Shown here: positions 1 to 12,089 of the stretch, in pieces
Layout: every line of letters begins with the position of its first letter
Position numbering within the stretch: the stretch's first letter is position 1
NCBI GenBank assembly: GCA_014058105.1
Contig: JACGCM010000172.1
Span: 124,001-188,000 of the forward strand
DNA: 64,000 nucleotides
DNA from: Kingdonia uniflora
Taxonomy: Eukaryota > Streptophyta > Magnoliopsida > Ranunculales > Circaeasteraceae
Reading direction: 5' to 3'
Position numbers and translations under genes: made by a program
Notes under the pieces: model-generated
The model's input: the letters and a program-made list of their open reading frames with translations, nothing else
Database searches by the model: none
Told to the model about the DNA's origin: nothing

Positions 1-1
1 T

Positions 2-500
2 CACAACACCAAAGCAGTCAATTTGCCACAGATATTATCTGTAGTTTATTTGACACAGATTTTATCGGTGGCTAATAAAATTGGAGCCTGTGGTTTTTTT
101 TTGTTTTCTAATTTTTTCTATTTTTTGGCTTCCCTCTAATATTTTCGTTTTCTCTTTTGGAGTCGCTATTATTTATAAATCGAGTAGAAGCCGAGGGAAG
201 AGTACTCAAAATCCCCACACACTTGATCTCAATCCCTAAGCCTAAAACTAAAACTCCTGTTTCCTAATCTCAACGACGGGTTAGCAAATTGCTTCTCAAA
301 TTCCTCAATGTATTTGCTCACTTAATGCTCTCGAATTTGTTGATTTGCTTGTTCTTTAATCTTCCAGTAAGTTTCATTTCAAACTCTAATTCTCTTGTAG
401 ATTGATAAGATTGAACTATATATAATAGATAGATTAAGCGTTTTGAGTCTTCACTTTGATTACTTTATAATTGAAACTCTTTCTACCTCTGTAATTGTAC
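2..500 (+). promoter_or_regulatory. E1 5' terminal region and spliced leader
   Basis: The segment begins with the CACTA terminus, then subterminal motifs (TTGCCACAGAT, TTTTATCGGTGGC). A leader follows with a plausible donor GTAAGT near 368 and a pyrimidine-rich acceptor ending CAG near 502. Parts of the leader (AACTCTAATTC, then TTGTAGATT) recur in E3 at about 42297-42320. By analogy with En/Spm this would hold the promoter and a non-coding first exon. That role is inferred. Confidence 0.5.
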
Positions 501-699
501 AGTGGTCGAACAAGATTCATGTGTGATTAATTGCTTGTTTGATGAGGTGTTGGTGATCTTGGGTTTGAAGAGTTGGGGATCAATGGAGGATAGTAGATTG
601 TGTCAGTGGAGTGTGATTCGGTCACTTTTAGCTATAATGCAATGGTGGGATTTTAATGTTACTGTGATTATCATGAACAAGTAGATCTTTCAGAAATTG

Positions 700-1489
700 G
701 ATTTTAAGTTCCCTCTGACAGTGTCTCGTTCTCTTGCTCTTCTCCTAAACCACACATTTCTAAAACACACCGGTGTTTCTTTTTCATAGTAGATATTTAT
801 ACCTATTTGGATATTTGCGGCTTGCATTCAAGGATCAACTGTGCTAAAAAAGAGTGTGGTCGAATCAGCTTTTACCCTTCTGAGGTCAACTCCTAAACTA
901 CTAAAAGTGAAATATCAAAAAATAGTGACTTTGGCTTTGTTCTAGTAGTGAACAAGAGGAAAACGAAGACTCTTTTTTAGTGTTGGTTTGGTCCAAAAGA
1001 AAAAGCAAGGTCATTCTTCCATCCAAGCATGGCAACCTGCGGCCTAAACCCCTATACCATATCCCAACTGCTTTTCCTATTACTATGACTAGCAACCTAC
1101 CTTTGTGCCGAATCAAAGCATTTAAGTAGGTCGCCTTAGGTTGGCTTTAAAAGGATTTGTCAATAGATAAGAGTCAGAGCTAGGATCCTTCTTTACAAAA
1201 GTTATAGAAAGCTGAGAGTCTCTCTCCTCAGATCTGGTTCATAGGTCTACGCTCTTTTTAAAACCACCAGTAGGCTAGGATCCAAGTAGTAGTTGTTGTT
1301 TAGGGTCAAAAAAAGAGTCTTTCATGGGAGAACTATGATGAAAGGATTAAAGAAAGAAGGGACTGAAGAAATGTACTTGCGTATGATAAAAAGAGCGGGT
1401 AGGCTTCATTTCTTCTCTATGCTAATGAGATTTCTTCTCTACGTTAATGAGGTCGTCCTATAGCTCTTACATCATTCTACTTCTACATT
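700..1489. other. No gene recognised in this part of E1
   Basis: The segment between the leader and the antisense pseudogene has no convincing coding frame. The stretch from about 820 to 1480 looks less AT-rich than its neighbours and reads like plant organellar intergenic DNA, but I cannot assign it. Confidence 0.4.
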
Positions 1490-2522
1490 GCCACTATTTT
1501 TACCTTAAGTTTCAACCTCAGGCAAGGTCCCCAGGTCTGTGCGAGCCTCTTTTACTTCTTGTAGAAGCGAGGAATCTGATTCGTTATTCTGAGCTTTAAT
1601 TATACTTTCACTAGTGTTTGAAGATACTGAGTTGTCTTCCTTTTCTACAATTTTCTCAAAATTTTCAGATTGATCAGTCTGAACATCGTCACCATTTGAA
1701 GACGAAGAAACTTCCTTGTTTTCAGTGGTTGTTGTCTCAGAAATTATGTTCTCTTCTACAGGTTTAACAATTTTAGGTTTCGTAGAAGGATCTGAATATT
1801 CTCCCTTGGTTGTTTCATTCTCAGCCTTAGTTGATGTACTTGAATTCTCGGTCTTCTCTGATAAAACTGTTTCCAGATTCTGTTCACCCTCATTAGAATT
1901 TTCGTCATCAATGTTGCATTTTGATCATGACTATCCATTCCATGTTGCTGAGATGAAATAAAAGTTTCTAAAGTTCCTGCTTCTGAATGAGTGGCTTCTA
2001 AATTTTTTGTGGCTGAACTATTCTTTTGTTCTTGCTGATTTTCTTTTTATTCAATCTCTTTCTGCTCGCTTTCTTTTTCTTCGTCCTCCTTGTTAGCAGT
2101 CTCATTTTGTTTGCCTTCTTTCTCTTTGTTATCCCAATTAGCAGTCACATTTTGCTCACATTCTTTCTCTCCGTTCTCCTTATTAGCAGTCTCATTTTGC
2201 TGACCTTCTTTTTCTCCGTTCTCCCTATTTGCTGTCTCATTTTGCTCACCTTCTTTCTCTTTGTTCTCCCTATTAGCAGTCTCATTTTGCTGAGCTTCTT
2301 TTTCTCCGCTCTCCCTATTAGCAGTCTCATTTTGCTCGCTTTCTTTATCTTCGGTTTCCTTCTTTTCACTTTCTTTATCTTGTTATCAAATTCATATGTT
2401 TTGTTTAAAAGGTCAACCGTTGTGCCAACCTTGTATTTGTATGTTATAAATGTAGGATTAAACGTCAATAGTGATTTTCTTGTTATCCAATTCCTTAACT
2501 TCTCATCTTTTGCATATGGCAA
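1490..2522 (-). pseudogene. Antisense fragment of an acidic, repeat-rich plant protein
   Basis: Read on the minus strand, 2390-1490 gives a continuous, biased protein rich in E, K, N, Q and S. It contains about seven copies of a 15-residue unit of the type EGEQNETANRENGEK (2360-2080), then a serine/glutamate-rich tail containing TLETFISSQQHGMDSH. The frame is broken by a stop just after the repeats (near 2045), a shift near 1915, and another shift near 2385 where an upstream frame starting at 2522 would join. The codon-level repeat and biased composition indicate a true but dead coding region. Acidic low-complexity regions of this kind occur in several plant proteins and I cannot name the gene. 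It lies opposite to the WD40 pseudogene, so it was probably acquired separately. Confidence 0.55.
2080..2360 (-). repeat. 45-bp coding tandem repeat
   Basis: Six to seven imperfect 45-bp units, each containing a variant of TTAGCAGTCTCATTTTGCT on the plus strand. Because 45 is a multiple of three, the minus strand encodes a 15-residue acidic repeat. The hydrophobic plus-strand frame over the same bases is a shadow. Confidence 0.85.
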
Positions 2523-2529
2523 ACATGAT

Positions 2530-3072
2530 GCAATTAATCACAGTAGAGCAACCATTAGCTAGGTTCATAGCACAAAAGTTTCCTCTTTTCAAAGTAAATT
2601 TGAGACCCTTAGATTAAATATTTAAGGATTTATCAAAGATGACTCTAAATGCATAACAATATGTAGCTGAGCGTGTGCAATCAATTTGGGGCTTTAGTCT
2701 TGATATGAAAGTAGGAAGTAAGATATGCGCCAGATGGCCATGTTTGGGTTACTAGGTTTGATATTAACTAGTAAAGTTAGGAGTTTTCTTCAGAAACTAT
2801 AGGGTTTTCTTCAGAAACAAATCACTCCTAATTCACAAGCACTATTCTTGATTATTAGTGATAACTTGGAACCTAGCTTCAATTAACAATGACTTTGTAA
2901 TATTTCTCTAAGAAAATCGTTGAGAGTACTTGCAAAAGATCCAGCATTTGCAAATGCCAGTCGGCAAGTTTCTTTGGGCTTCCCTTAAATTTGCATGCTT
3001 TTGCAGGTGTTTCATGGTTTCATTATATGGAGTATGGGAAATTGTCGATATTATACTCTTTTGAGTTGTTTA
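2530..3072. other. No gene recognised upstream of the WD40 pseudogene
   Basis: AT-rich DNA without a supported coding frame. It may be the 5' flank or an upstream intron of the captured WD40 gene, since the first recognisable exon starts at about 3073 right after an AG. Confidence 0.4.
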
Positions 3073-6000
3073 GGACTGAAAATGTGTTTAGGTTGTTAGC
3101 AAGGAGGGAAATCTCTCCTAGAACAAAGCACACGGCGAAGGGGATGTGGGGAGATGGTACGAAATGTAACAGTGATCGTTACGGATCTAATTATGATGTA
3201 ACTGATGCAGGGCGCGAGCTGATTTTGTGGTAAATGTTTAAACATTACTGCAAGTTCTTTATATTGTCGATATAGTATACTGAGGTGAAATTTGTATAAA
3301 TTATTAAAAATAGGCTGAATCTCAGTGTCTCTACTTATTTAGATCTCTACATAAGCCTTGGTAAAAATACATAGTATGTTCTTAATGTTAATATAAGTAT
3401 GTCCCTTCATTTCGTAAAGGACTTGAAGAGTGCATAAGCTAGCTACCACTAGGATAAACAGTTGTGAAATAATCAGTTTCTCTCTGATCAGCATCCTGTG
3501 TATGATATTTAGCCATTAGCGTGTAAACTGGCTTAACTCATAGGATATACATACTATGAAATAGGTTGATACATTTTCTGTTGAGCGACTCCAAATCCAA
3601 GCAAAATTTTGAGGGCTCAATTTGGAAGTGAGAAACGGTATTGACATTTCGTGCTACCCTTCCCCTACTACTAGATTGAAGCACGCGCTAATAGCTCCTA
3701 CCACACAACCCATGTTGCTTGGTTTTGATGTCTGTGTGTCGGATAAGCAGAAAGCGGCGCCATCTAGCGCTATTCAATGGTAGTTGGTGACTAGCGATAC
3801 CCAGAAGAATTAGCGTTGTTGCAAACACAAACCAATACCTAATTGTACGTTCACTACCTGCCGCCACTAGAATTACAATAGCGCCAAACATCAACCCACG
3901 TTGAATAGCTAATAACGACTTAGAATGCAGAATTTAATTTGCTTATTATGCCCATTACTATTGTAGAAAACTCAGTGATCAAAGCTTCTTGTACATTTTC
4001 CATGCGACAAACTTGGTGGGGAAATTTGAAGACCCTAGATGTTTCCATCTCTGGTATACTAAACTGCAGTAATGGACTATATTTCAGGGTAGAAGCAGAG
4101 TCTTTGTGGCATCTATCAGAAAAGTATTGTCCTTTAGTGCCTCCTCCAAGGTCGACTATTGCGGTGGCCTTTAGTCTTGATGGAAAATCACTTGCATCTA
4201 CACAGTAAGTTGACGGTGTTTGTCTCTTTGCTTATCATTCCTTTCTAGTTTTTGTAACTGACTTTAGCTTCTTTCTTTGCTTGTAGTGGCGACCACACAG
4301 TTAAAATAATTGAAATAATTGATTGCCAAACTTGGAGTTTCCTAAAGGTCTTAAGTGGTCATCGTCGAACTCCTTGGGTGGTGAGCAGCTTTCATTTCTA
4401 TTCATCAGACCACACTTTAATTTTTTATCTTGTGCTGTTAAAGTGATTCATGTGTGAATAAATCTCTTTAATGCCAATAAACAAAATCTTAGGAAAATAG
4501 AGATTGATATTTCTCAAAAATGCTTGGTTATGCGAGAAATTTATAGAGAGAGTAGCCAAAAAATTCCACTCCTAGCTGAAGTTTCTTACTTTTTGTTACG
4601 TATTAATACCTGGTAAACTGCCTTCTTATGATGCCATACGTCCAACAACTTTTTATTACTTTACATTCACCATATCATATTGCAGCTTTAAACAATAATC
4701 TTCTCATCTTATGAGCTAATGGAATTTTCACAGCTTAGGTTTCACCCCTTGCACCCAAAAATACTAGCAAGTTGAAGCCTTGATCACGAGGTTCGATTAT
4801 GGGAAGCTAATACTGCAGAGTGTATAGGATCCCGTGATTTTTGTAATTCTCTTGCAAAATTCCTGTCTTAAATTTTCAGCTATTGTTAATACTATTTTTT
4901 GTGTCCATCTTTTGAGTTTAAATTTTTAGTTGCACGGTGTTATTGATTTCCTTATCTTTTTACCATGCAAACCGTCCTATTGCCTCTATTGCATTCCATG
5001 CCCAAAGGGAAGTTCTTGCCGTAGCTTCTGGTCACAAGGTAAAGATTCTTGGCCCCAAGATACTCACTTACATCGGCTACTTCTAACTGATTGACGAGCT
5101 TTTCAATTTTCCTATTTGTATCTTTAGATTTGTGTGTGGGAGGATACAGTGACACACCCATAGTCGATACACTTTAATCATACTTAGTGGGGCTCACATG
5201 GAGAAGATTTAGGGGCCTTTTTCTTTTCAGTTATGCTCTCTTTAAAATGATGATAATTATCTCAAACGCAAACAAGTATTCTGGCATCAAAAAAGGATAA
5301 AATAAATATGCAGATTACAGCCATTTCAGGGCTTTCATTATATGTAAAAGTGAGAACAGTATTAGGTAATTAGGAAAAAAAAAAAAATCTGTGATGGTGA
5401 TTTCAATAGTGAGTAGATCATCTCATCTCCAATAAGATAAATTCCTCTGAACCTTACTGAAAGTATGTTGACTTTTTTATCATCAAAAAGTGTGTTTATG
5501 TATCATTTCTCTATATATGGATAGATATTCTACATATTCCCTTGTTTTTTCTTTTCTTCTTTCTAACATCAATGTTTGGAATCATGTATTAGCAGTACAT
5601 ATGGCACTACAACAGGAGAAGATAAGCATCCTCACCTACCATTGTTCTTAAGACAAGGCGCTCGCCTCGGGCTGTGCATTTTCATCCGTATGCTGCACCT
5701 TTTCTTTTAATAGCAGAAGTTACAAATCTGGCTAGCAGTTTCGTATGCTGAAAATTCGGTATCATAGACGTTCCATATAAGCGCAAGCCACAGAGTCGGC
5801 ATCTAAAATTAGACAGAGTATACAGAGTTCAAGGAAAACATAAGAAAAATCAAATTAATCTTTTTTAATAAATCCGAAAGTGTTGGACAGAGCCTTAGAT
5901 TTTTTCATGAGTTGTCAGATAAAAACAACAATTCAGTCATTAAATAAAAATTATATGGCTTGTGTGGACTAAGGTTAAGCATTTTATTTATCATTTATCT

Positions 6001-7620
6001 TTCTCTACGACTTTCTAAATCCAATTATTGGAATATCGTTTTTAGGTCAACAATCTTGACTCTCCAGATTCTCCAATGGCACTAGCAACTTCTGCAGGCT
6101 ATCCGCTTTATCCTCCCCCTGCGGTATTTTTTGCAAATGTTCACTCTGGCGTCCAATATAATTTGGAAACTAATGTATGTCCCGTACCTGCCCCCTTCTT
6201 GTTTTGGCCTACGCTTGCAAGAGACGAAGGTAGAACATCAAATAGGTATGTTAATAGAGACGTCGAATCTGATGCTTCATTGCAGCCTCAAATGGATGCA
6301 GCTTTAGGGAGCCAGCTTGATTATTTGTTATTACCAATGGAAATCTCTCCTTTGGCTCGTATCCTGTACAAGATGATACTACATATAACAGTACCCTGAA
6401 TGAAACTGAAAATACGGTGTCTGAGTCTACTATCGACTCTACTATAGACATGGAGACCACAGAAGAGCAGCCTATTACATCTCCTTTCAAAAATACATCA
6501 TATGGTCCGAACAATACGCCACCAGTAAATCTCCAATCTGGTGGAGTTGGGTGAACTCCCCCTAAGCATTCTAGGCCAGGAGTCGAGGTTACTCCAAGTA
6601 TCTATCTTTCTAATCTTTCTGGAAGTACGGGCCTTCAAATGCTCCTAAGGAGTGGGGATTACGGTCAACTTCATCAGTTCTTTCCTTTTGGTGACCCAAT
6701 GTTTTGGGAGATCCCTTTTTTGCAAGGGTGGTTGATGGGACAAAGCGAAGCAGGCCTAAATCCTATGCTTTCTCTCAATGATGCCCTCCATGAGAGTTCA
6801 TCTAGGTTTCGTACACTGGGATTTGACAATATCTTGGCATCTGATATGGGGGCAAGCAATGTGGACGTTTCAATAGCCTCCTCACTGATGGCAATAGGCG
6901 TTAGCCAATCTAGGTTACCTGCACGATCAGGGATGCGGCATCGTTCTTCACAGTCTCGTTCAATTGCCCCAGCTATTTCTGGGGATGGTGGTGGTTTCAT
7001 TAGTATTAGACAAGAGGAAAATGATTCTCAACTTAATGGTAGAACTGAATCAGATATTACCACCTCATTGGCTGCAGCCGCAGCTGCAGAGTTACCTTGC
7101 ACGGTGAAGCTAAGAATATGGCCACATGATACAAAGACCCGCGTTCCCTTCTTGATGCAGAGAGATGCCGATTAGCTATACCCCATGCGGTTATTTGTAG
7201 GTAAAGCTTTCGATTGTTAGTTCTTATATATTTTTCTGATCAATTATTAAGTTTAATAGATATATTGGTCAGCCAATATGTTGATATTTGAAATTTTCTA
7301 GTTGGTTCAACACACGCCACATCGTTGTATTGGAAAATACCAATATATATTACGATCTATGTTATCTTTCCGTATAAGTGAAATTTTCATTTTCAGCTTG
7401 TGTAGCAAAATATTATACAGAAATTAAGTAAAGTTTGTAATTTTCTGTTAACTTATTTTTTAATGGATATGTCTTAGAACATTTTGAACCATGATATCTT
7501 TAACTATCATTGTATTATTATGACCGCCTTAGAAGAATGTTGGTTTTCTATCATTTTAATCATGTGGCTTGATTGATATTATGTGGCGTGTAAACGGGTC
7601 GCCACCCATGTACGAGTCAC

Positions 7621-7652
<32 letters not shown>

Positions 7653-10466
7653 TTCTCTCTCTCTCTTTTAGGTAGTTTATATTTTTATTACGGGATGCCT
7701 TTAAAATACTTACACGCGCTTGATTTAGTATTCTCCCTGTTACAAGGCAAAATAACTTGCATTTCAGTTTGAGTGATTATTGATAAAGTTTTCAAAATCT
7801 TAGCTTCCGTCGATTTGCTCTATCTATTTATATGTAATTGCAGTACTTGTTCGTGTTTACTTTTTTGAAATATTACTTTTTGCTTCCCAAAGCATGACAT
7901 TGGTTATAATTGTTACCAATAACGTGAATATATGATGGCAGTGAAATGGGGGCTTACTTTTCTCCATGTGGAAGATTTTTAGCAGCTTGCGTGGCATGCA
8001 TGCTTCCTCATGTGGAAGCTGATTCTCGATTGCATATGCAACAGGATGTCACTGGAGCATCAACATCCCCAACGCGACACCCAATTTCGGCTCTCCAAGT
8101 CATCTACAAGCTTCGAGTATACTCCCTTGAAGAGGCAACGTAAGGCTTCTTTGGTTATTGACTTTGTAATTATTTCCAACGTCACGCTAAACTTTTGCTT
8201 ATCGATGCTCTCCGTCTCAATAACAGCTTTTTCATTGTTTTTCGTAAATGAAGAGATTTTATCGAGATAAAAAATGAGAACGGTAATAAAACCTAGCAAA
8301 TTGCTTCTAAGTAAGAATCTACAGCATTCTTTCAGACTAGGTACCTCCTCTCTTGCCTCAACACCACTTCCACCTCCCACGACCACCCACACTGTCAGAA
8401 GATAAGATGCTCGTAACGCCATTTGACCTTATCTTTATGATTACTGAGATACAATTTTGCGGTTCTTCTTTGTTGATATAGGTTTGGTTAAGTTCTCGCA
8501 TCACGGGCAATCAGAGCAGCTCACTATTTTACATCAATTCAGGTCACTTTATTTTCAAATCACTATATATTTTATTACCACATATTCACCGGTTCCTAAG
8601 TAAGCACTTGCCCAACCAGTTCCTAGCTTGCATTTACAGAGTTTGGTGGTAAAAATAGACTGTTCATGGTTGATAGTGGGAAGCCGATTTTTAGTTGTAG
8701 AAGTATATTGCAGAACAGAATGTTGGCAAGAGTTTCTTGCAGAGGTAGATCTCGGCCTAAAATCTAGGGAAATGTCTTTTCGGTAGACATAGCTCACTTC
8801 TTAGAAACATTGTTATTGATGGGGAGACAATAGTATCTATCTACACAATTTTGGAAGTAAGATTTCAAGTTCTCACATGCTATCATATGTAAATTTTGGT
8901 TTCTAAGTTCAACATTATAAGAAGTTATGGCTTTTATCATGTCTTTGTCTTTTAATTACCTCTTTATGTGTATGCCGAAAAAGTCTCAAATAATTGTGCA
9001 ATATACATATTAACCATGGGAAACTTGATATGGATTGGACAGTTTTTCAGTCTTAATTTATCTATGTTCTGAAAATAAAGATAATAATGTAAAGTCTCAT
9101 GTTGGGTTTTCGTACATTTTTCTATTGATGTAATACAACAGTAAAAACGCGGTAAATTTTATCTTTCGTTAAAAAACCATTTTTCATTAGTTTCATCGAG
9201 TTTGCAATACAATCAGTTACAATGATCAACATTGTATTGGCTGCATTCCCCTTCACCTTGAATGAAGGGTTCGATGAGTTTGACTCACTGAGCCAACTTT
9301 GTTCAACAAGAATAGGATCCTCGTTAGATTTTATACACATAAAGTTCATGCTTTGTAGTTTTCTCACTTTTTTATGTTCAATGCAACAATAGGTTTTCAG
9401 AGTTTCTGATATGGAGCTTGTGAGAGTGCTGCCTAGCGCGGAAGATGAGGTTAATGTAGGATGCTTTCATCCTTTAGTTGGTGAAGGGCTTGTCTATGGA
9501 ACAAAGGTAAAGATCTGAGGATTTCTATGAATTTTGTCTGTTGGGTAGACTTAATCTTTCTTTCTTTTTAATACTTTTTGTATGCAATATGCAGGAAGGA
9601 AAACTTAGGATTCTCCAATATGATAGCTCGTACAGCACAAACTCCTCTGGACATAACTTCTTTCTTGAGGATAACATTCTTCAGGTAGAGTGAAGCCTCG
9701 AGTTCTCATTATGTTTTTTCATTTATTTATATTCATCCTTTTTATTTGGTAAAAAAATGGATGAAGCCTTCAGTAGGATTCCTCGCTTTTTTTATTAGGT
9801 CTTGGCATGATGATGGAGAGGTAGGGTATAGGCCAAGTACTTGATGACCCTAGTGCCTGAATCTTGGACTAGATGTCAACCCCTACAAGATTTCCCACCA
9901 AAGGTCACCTAGAAGGAGTTTCGTACAACTACTTGTCACTAGGTCATAAACATGAGCAAATGGAAATGTCCTGTTAAAACCTGCTCTTTCTTATGCCGTA
10001 TTTTAAAATGCCTATGAAAGGGAAACGTGAGATATATGAAATTTTAATTGTAAAATAATATTATAATTTATTTTTCTATATATCCCAATTTTTTGGTTGC
10101 ATAGGTTAGTCCTTTAAAATTTTAACTGGGTGGAACTTGTTCCAAACAGTAAAAGTGAGTCAGAAAAATGTAGTATTCGGTTTCTCCTTTTGTTAGGGTT
10201 TTCCAGTTCTACAAGTACCAACAATGCTTTGAAGCTCTACAAAACCCTGATGCCTTTATCATGTGGTTGCTTTGATAGTTGTTGACTTCATTCATTAATG
10301 TTCGAAGCTATAATTTATGGCGCTTTGATACTGCCATTTTTGTAGGAATGATTGTAATACACTATATTTTTTTAGGAGGTAATTTGTTGTTGCAAGTGCA
10401 TCTTATTTATTCATGCTTGGATTTTTATCTTTGCTATAGGTCCCGACATATGCCTTAGAATGCTAG
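3073..10466 (+). pseudogene. WD40 protein gene, plant AMBRA1-like family, intron-containing pseudogene
   Basis: Thirteen exon-like blocks lie in order and join at GT-AG sites in consistent phase: about 3073-3229, 4088-4204, 4287-4380, 4734-4840, 4971-5038, 5596-5718, 6046-7200, 7942-8139, 8482-8542, 8747-8856, 9393-9506, 9595-9684 and 10440-10466. Translation gives an N-terminal block (NVFRLLARREISPRTK), WD repeats (GDHTVKII, SGHRRTPWV, LDHEVRLWEA, RPIASIAFHAQ), a long serine-rich middle and C-terminal WD repeats ending VPTYALEC-stop. This matches the plant transducin/WD40 family often called AMBRA1-like, linked to DDB1-CUL4 ubiquitin ligases and autophagy. Damage: stops at 4773 (TGA), 5623 (TAA), 6552 (TGA) and 8489 (TAA), frameshifts near 6340 and 7138, a 9-nt duplication near 4311 and a lost acceptor at 4969. 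Kept introns show that genomic DNA was captured. Family assignment is from memory. Confidence 0.85.
7622..7652 (+). repeat. Run of 31 cytosines
   Basis: An uninterrupted C tract followed by a CT-rich stretch lies in the intron between the long exon (ending 7200) and the next exon (7942) of the WD40 pseudogene. It creates a meaningless polyproline frame. Confidence 0.95.
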
Positions 10467-11389
10467 AACCTAAAGGCATTCTCCCAGTCTATTGTCAATG
10501 ATGTGGTATGTTATCCTAATCTCTTCAGTTGATTTATACTCAATACTGCGAAATGTATTGAGTACTTCAATTTCTATCTCTATAATTAATGTTTATGTCA
10601 AGATGTCCATTGAATTTTATAAGAGATTGTTATTTGAAGATAACCAACTTTCAGAGACTAATATATGCCTCTTCTATTAAATCGTGACAGTGTAACTTTT
10701 TATCCATGTCAGTTACATCATGTGGTCTCTCTTACCCAATCTGGAGCAAGACGCAAACACTAAACGATGAAGCTCCGTCAATAAGAGTTGATTGAGGGAA
10801 TATAGGGCCTAGGCTACCATCCACTACATCACAAGTTTAAACTTAATCTCAATATATATGCTCTAATTTCCAAGTTTTTATTATTTCTATTCTATGATTA
10901 AGTTTATATCCACTACACCAAAATGAAATTTATGCGCTAGATGCTGTGAAAACTAGCAGGTAAGATTTTGCAGTAAAAGGTTAAAGCTGAAGAAACAAAT
11001 CATCATGTTCAACCATATGCTTGAGCACCAGTACCATCTCATAAAATTCCTTGTACAACCTGAGGTTCTTTTGGCCGTAATGCATAATGGGATCCATCCA
11101 ATGTCAGGTAAGATTCTTTCTATACAATTTATAAGTATTTAATTATGTAGAAGTTCATGAAGAATGATTTAGATTAATCGCTATAATTACTAATGATTAT
11201 CAGTTTACTTTGCTAATGAAAGTCTTACTTTCTTCCTGTAAAGTGTAGGAGAATAGGGAGCACTGCTACTGATGTAACACCAATCATCCACACTAGTTGT
11301 GCCATGCCAGAGGTGGCCACAAGTCCTGCGTTAGATTAATCGCCATGATGGATCCGTTACTACTTTTGATGTTATGGTTTGAGCACCGC
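10467..11389. other. Region after the WD40 stop, with one unassigned exon-like pair
   Basis: The segment after the stop codon looks like 3' flank of the captured gene. Between 10985 and 11107 a frame containing MLEHQYHLIKFLVQPEVLL ends at a good donor (GTAAGA). A matching acceptor (TGTAG) lies at 11248. This could be a small piece of another captured gene, but I do not recognise it. Confidence 0.35.
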
Positions 11390-12026
11390 TATATTAATTA
11401 ATTGCTTTTGAAGCAACTGCGCTTCCTTTTTTTGTTTCTCAAATCTATGGTTTTTTTAGATTTATTATAGGGAACATGTATATAGCTTGTAACTAGTGTA
11501 CCTAGATTCTTTGGGGCAATATTTATAAATAAAACAAGTTATTAAATTGAGTGTCTTTGTTTATATATGTTATACAACAGGTGCAATTTGTTTTTCTGAA
11601 TTGTGTAGGTTTTATGGCGATTTTTCTGATTTTTTAAAAAACAAATAAAAATTAAATTACCGCGGACTAAAGCAGTGGTATATATCCAAATTATACTACA
11701 GATATTATCCGTGGTAAAATATTTGCCACGCATTTACTCTGTATCAATATAAATTAGATAACCAAAGACAAACTCTGTGGCAAAAAAATTGCCAAGGATT
11801 TACTCCGTAGCAATATAAATTTGATAACTACAGACAAACTCCGTGGCAAAAAAATTTCCACGGATTTACTCCGTAGCAATATAAATTTGATAATCACAGA
11901 TAAACTTCGTGGCAAAAAAATTGCCACACACCTTTTACTACAGACCTCTACTACAGATTTTATCCGTGGCAAAACGACTATTACCACAGACGTTATCCGT
12001 GGTAATTTAGTAAAATTGGTATAGTG
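11390..12026 (+). repeat. E1 3' subterminal region with 66-bp palindromic tandem repeats
   Basis: DNA from about 11390 resembles E3 around 58640-58760 (for example TTTATTATAGGGAA), so it is transposon 3' end. Three units start near 11757, 11823 and 11889, spaced 66 bp apart. Each holds a palindrome of the form GTGGCAAAAAAATTGCCAC and a TACTCCGTAGCAATATAAA segment. The terminus is at 12026. In En/Spm such motifs bind the TNPA-type protein. The same role here is inferred. Confidence 0.75.
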
Positions 12027-12089
12027 ATTACTCTATGCAATACAAGAAGAATGTCAAGATGATCAAATACACAACCCTCCTTACATATA

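Larger units (their letters stand above)
2..12026 (+). mobile_element. CACTA element E1, non-autonomous, carrying host genes
   Basis: The left end (CACAACACCAAAGC) and the right end, whose reverse complement is CACTATACCAATTTTAC, are degenerate versions of the CACTACACCA termini of two other elements in this window. Both ends carry GCCACGGA/TCCGTGGC subterminal motifs. The leader after the left end resembles that of E3, including a shared stretch near 395-420. No transposase is visible. The inside is a WD40-family pseudogene, an antisense acidic-repeat pseudogene and unassigned DNA, so the element could only have moved using transposase from elsewhere. The flank on the right starts ATT. Only one base (T) lies left of the element, so the target duplication cannot be checked. 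The element appears to be inserted in the RNase H-integrase part of a Ty3/gypsy element. Confidence 0.82.

Noticed and set aside
2026..2562. Plus-strand frame of 178 codons rich in L, F, I and S, looking like a membrane protein
   Set aside because: It is the antisense shadow of the acidic 15-residue repeat on the minus strand.
5128..5161. Possible extra WD40 exon reading ICVWEDT after a good acceptor
   Set aside because: The family continues with IWHYNRR, which is found at 5596. The short match at 5128 is probably chance or an intronic remnant.
6674..7000. Minus-strand frame of 108 codons
   Set aside because: It overlaps the best-preserved exon of the WD40 pseudogene on the other strand and shows no domain.
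7569..7772. Frame with a proline run
   Set aside because: Produced by the intronic poly(C) tract.
11750..11940. Regularly spaced palindromic repeats resembling a CRISPR array
   Set aside because: The 66-bp units lack unique spacers, lie at a transposon end and occur in a plant genome.
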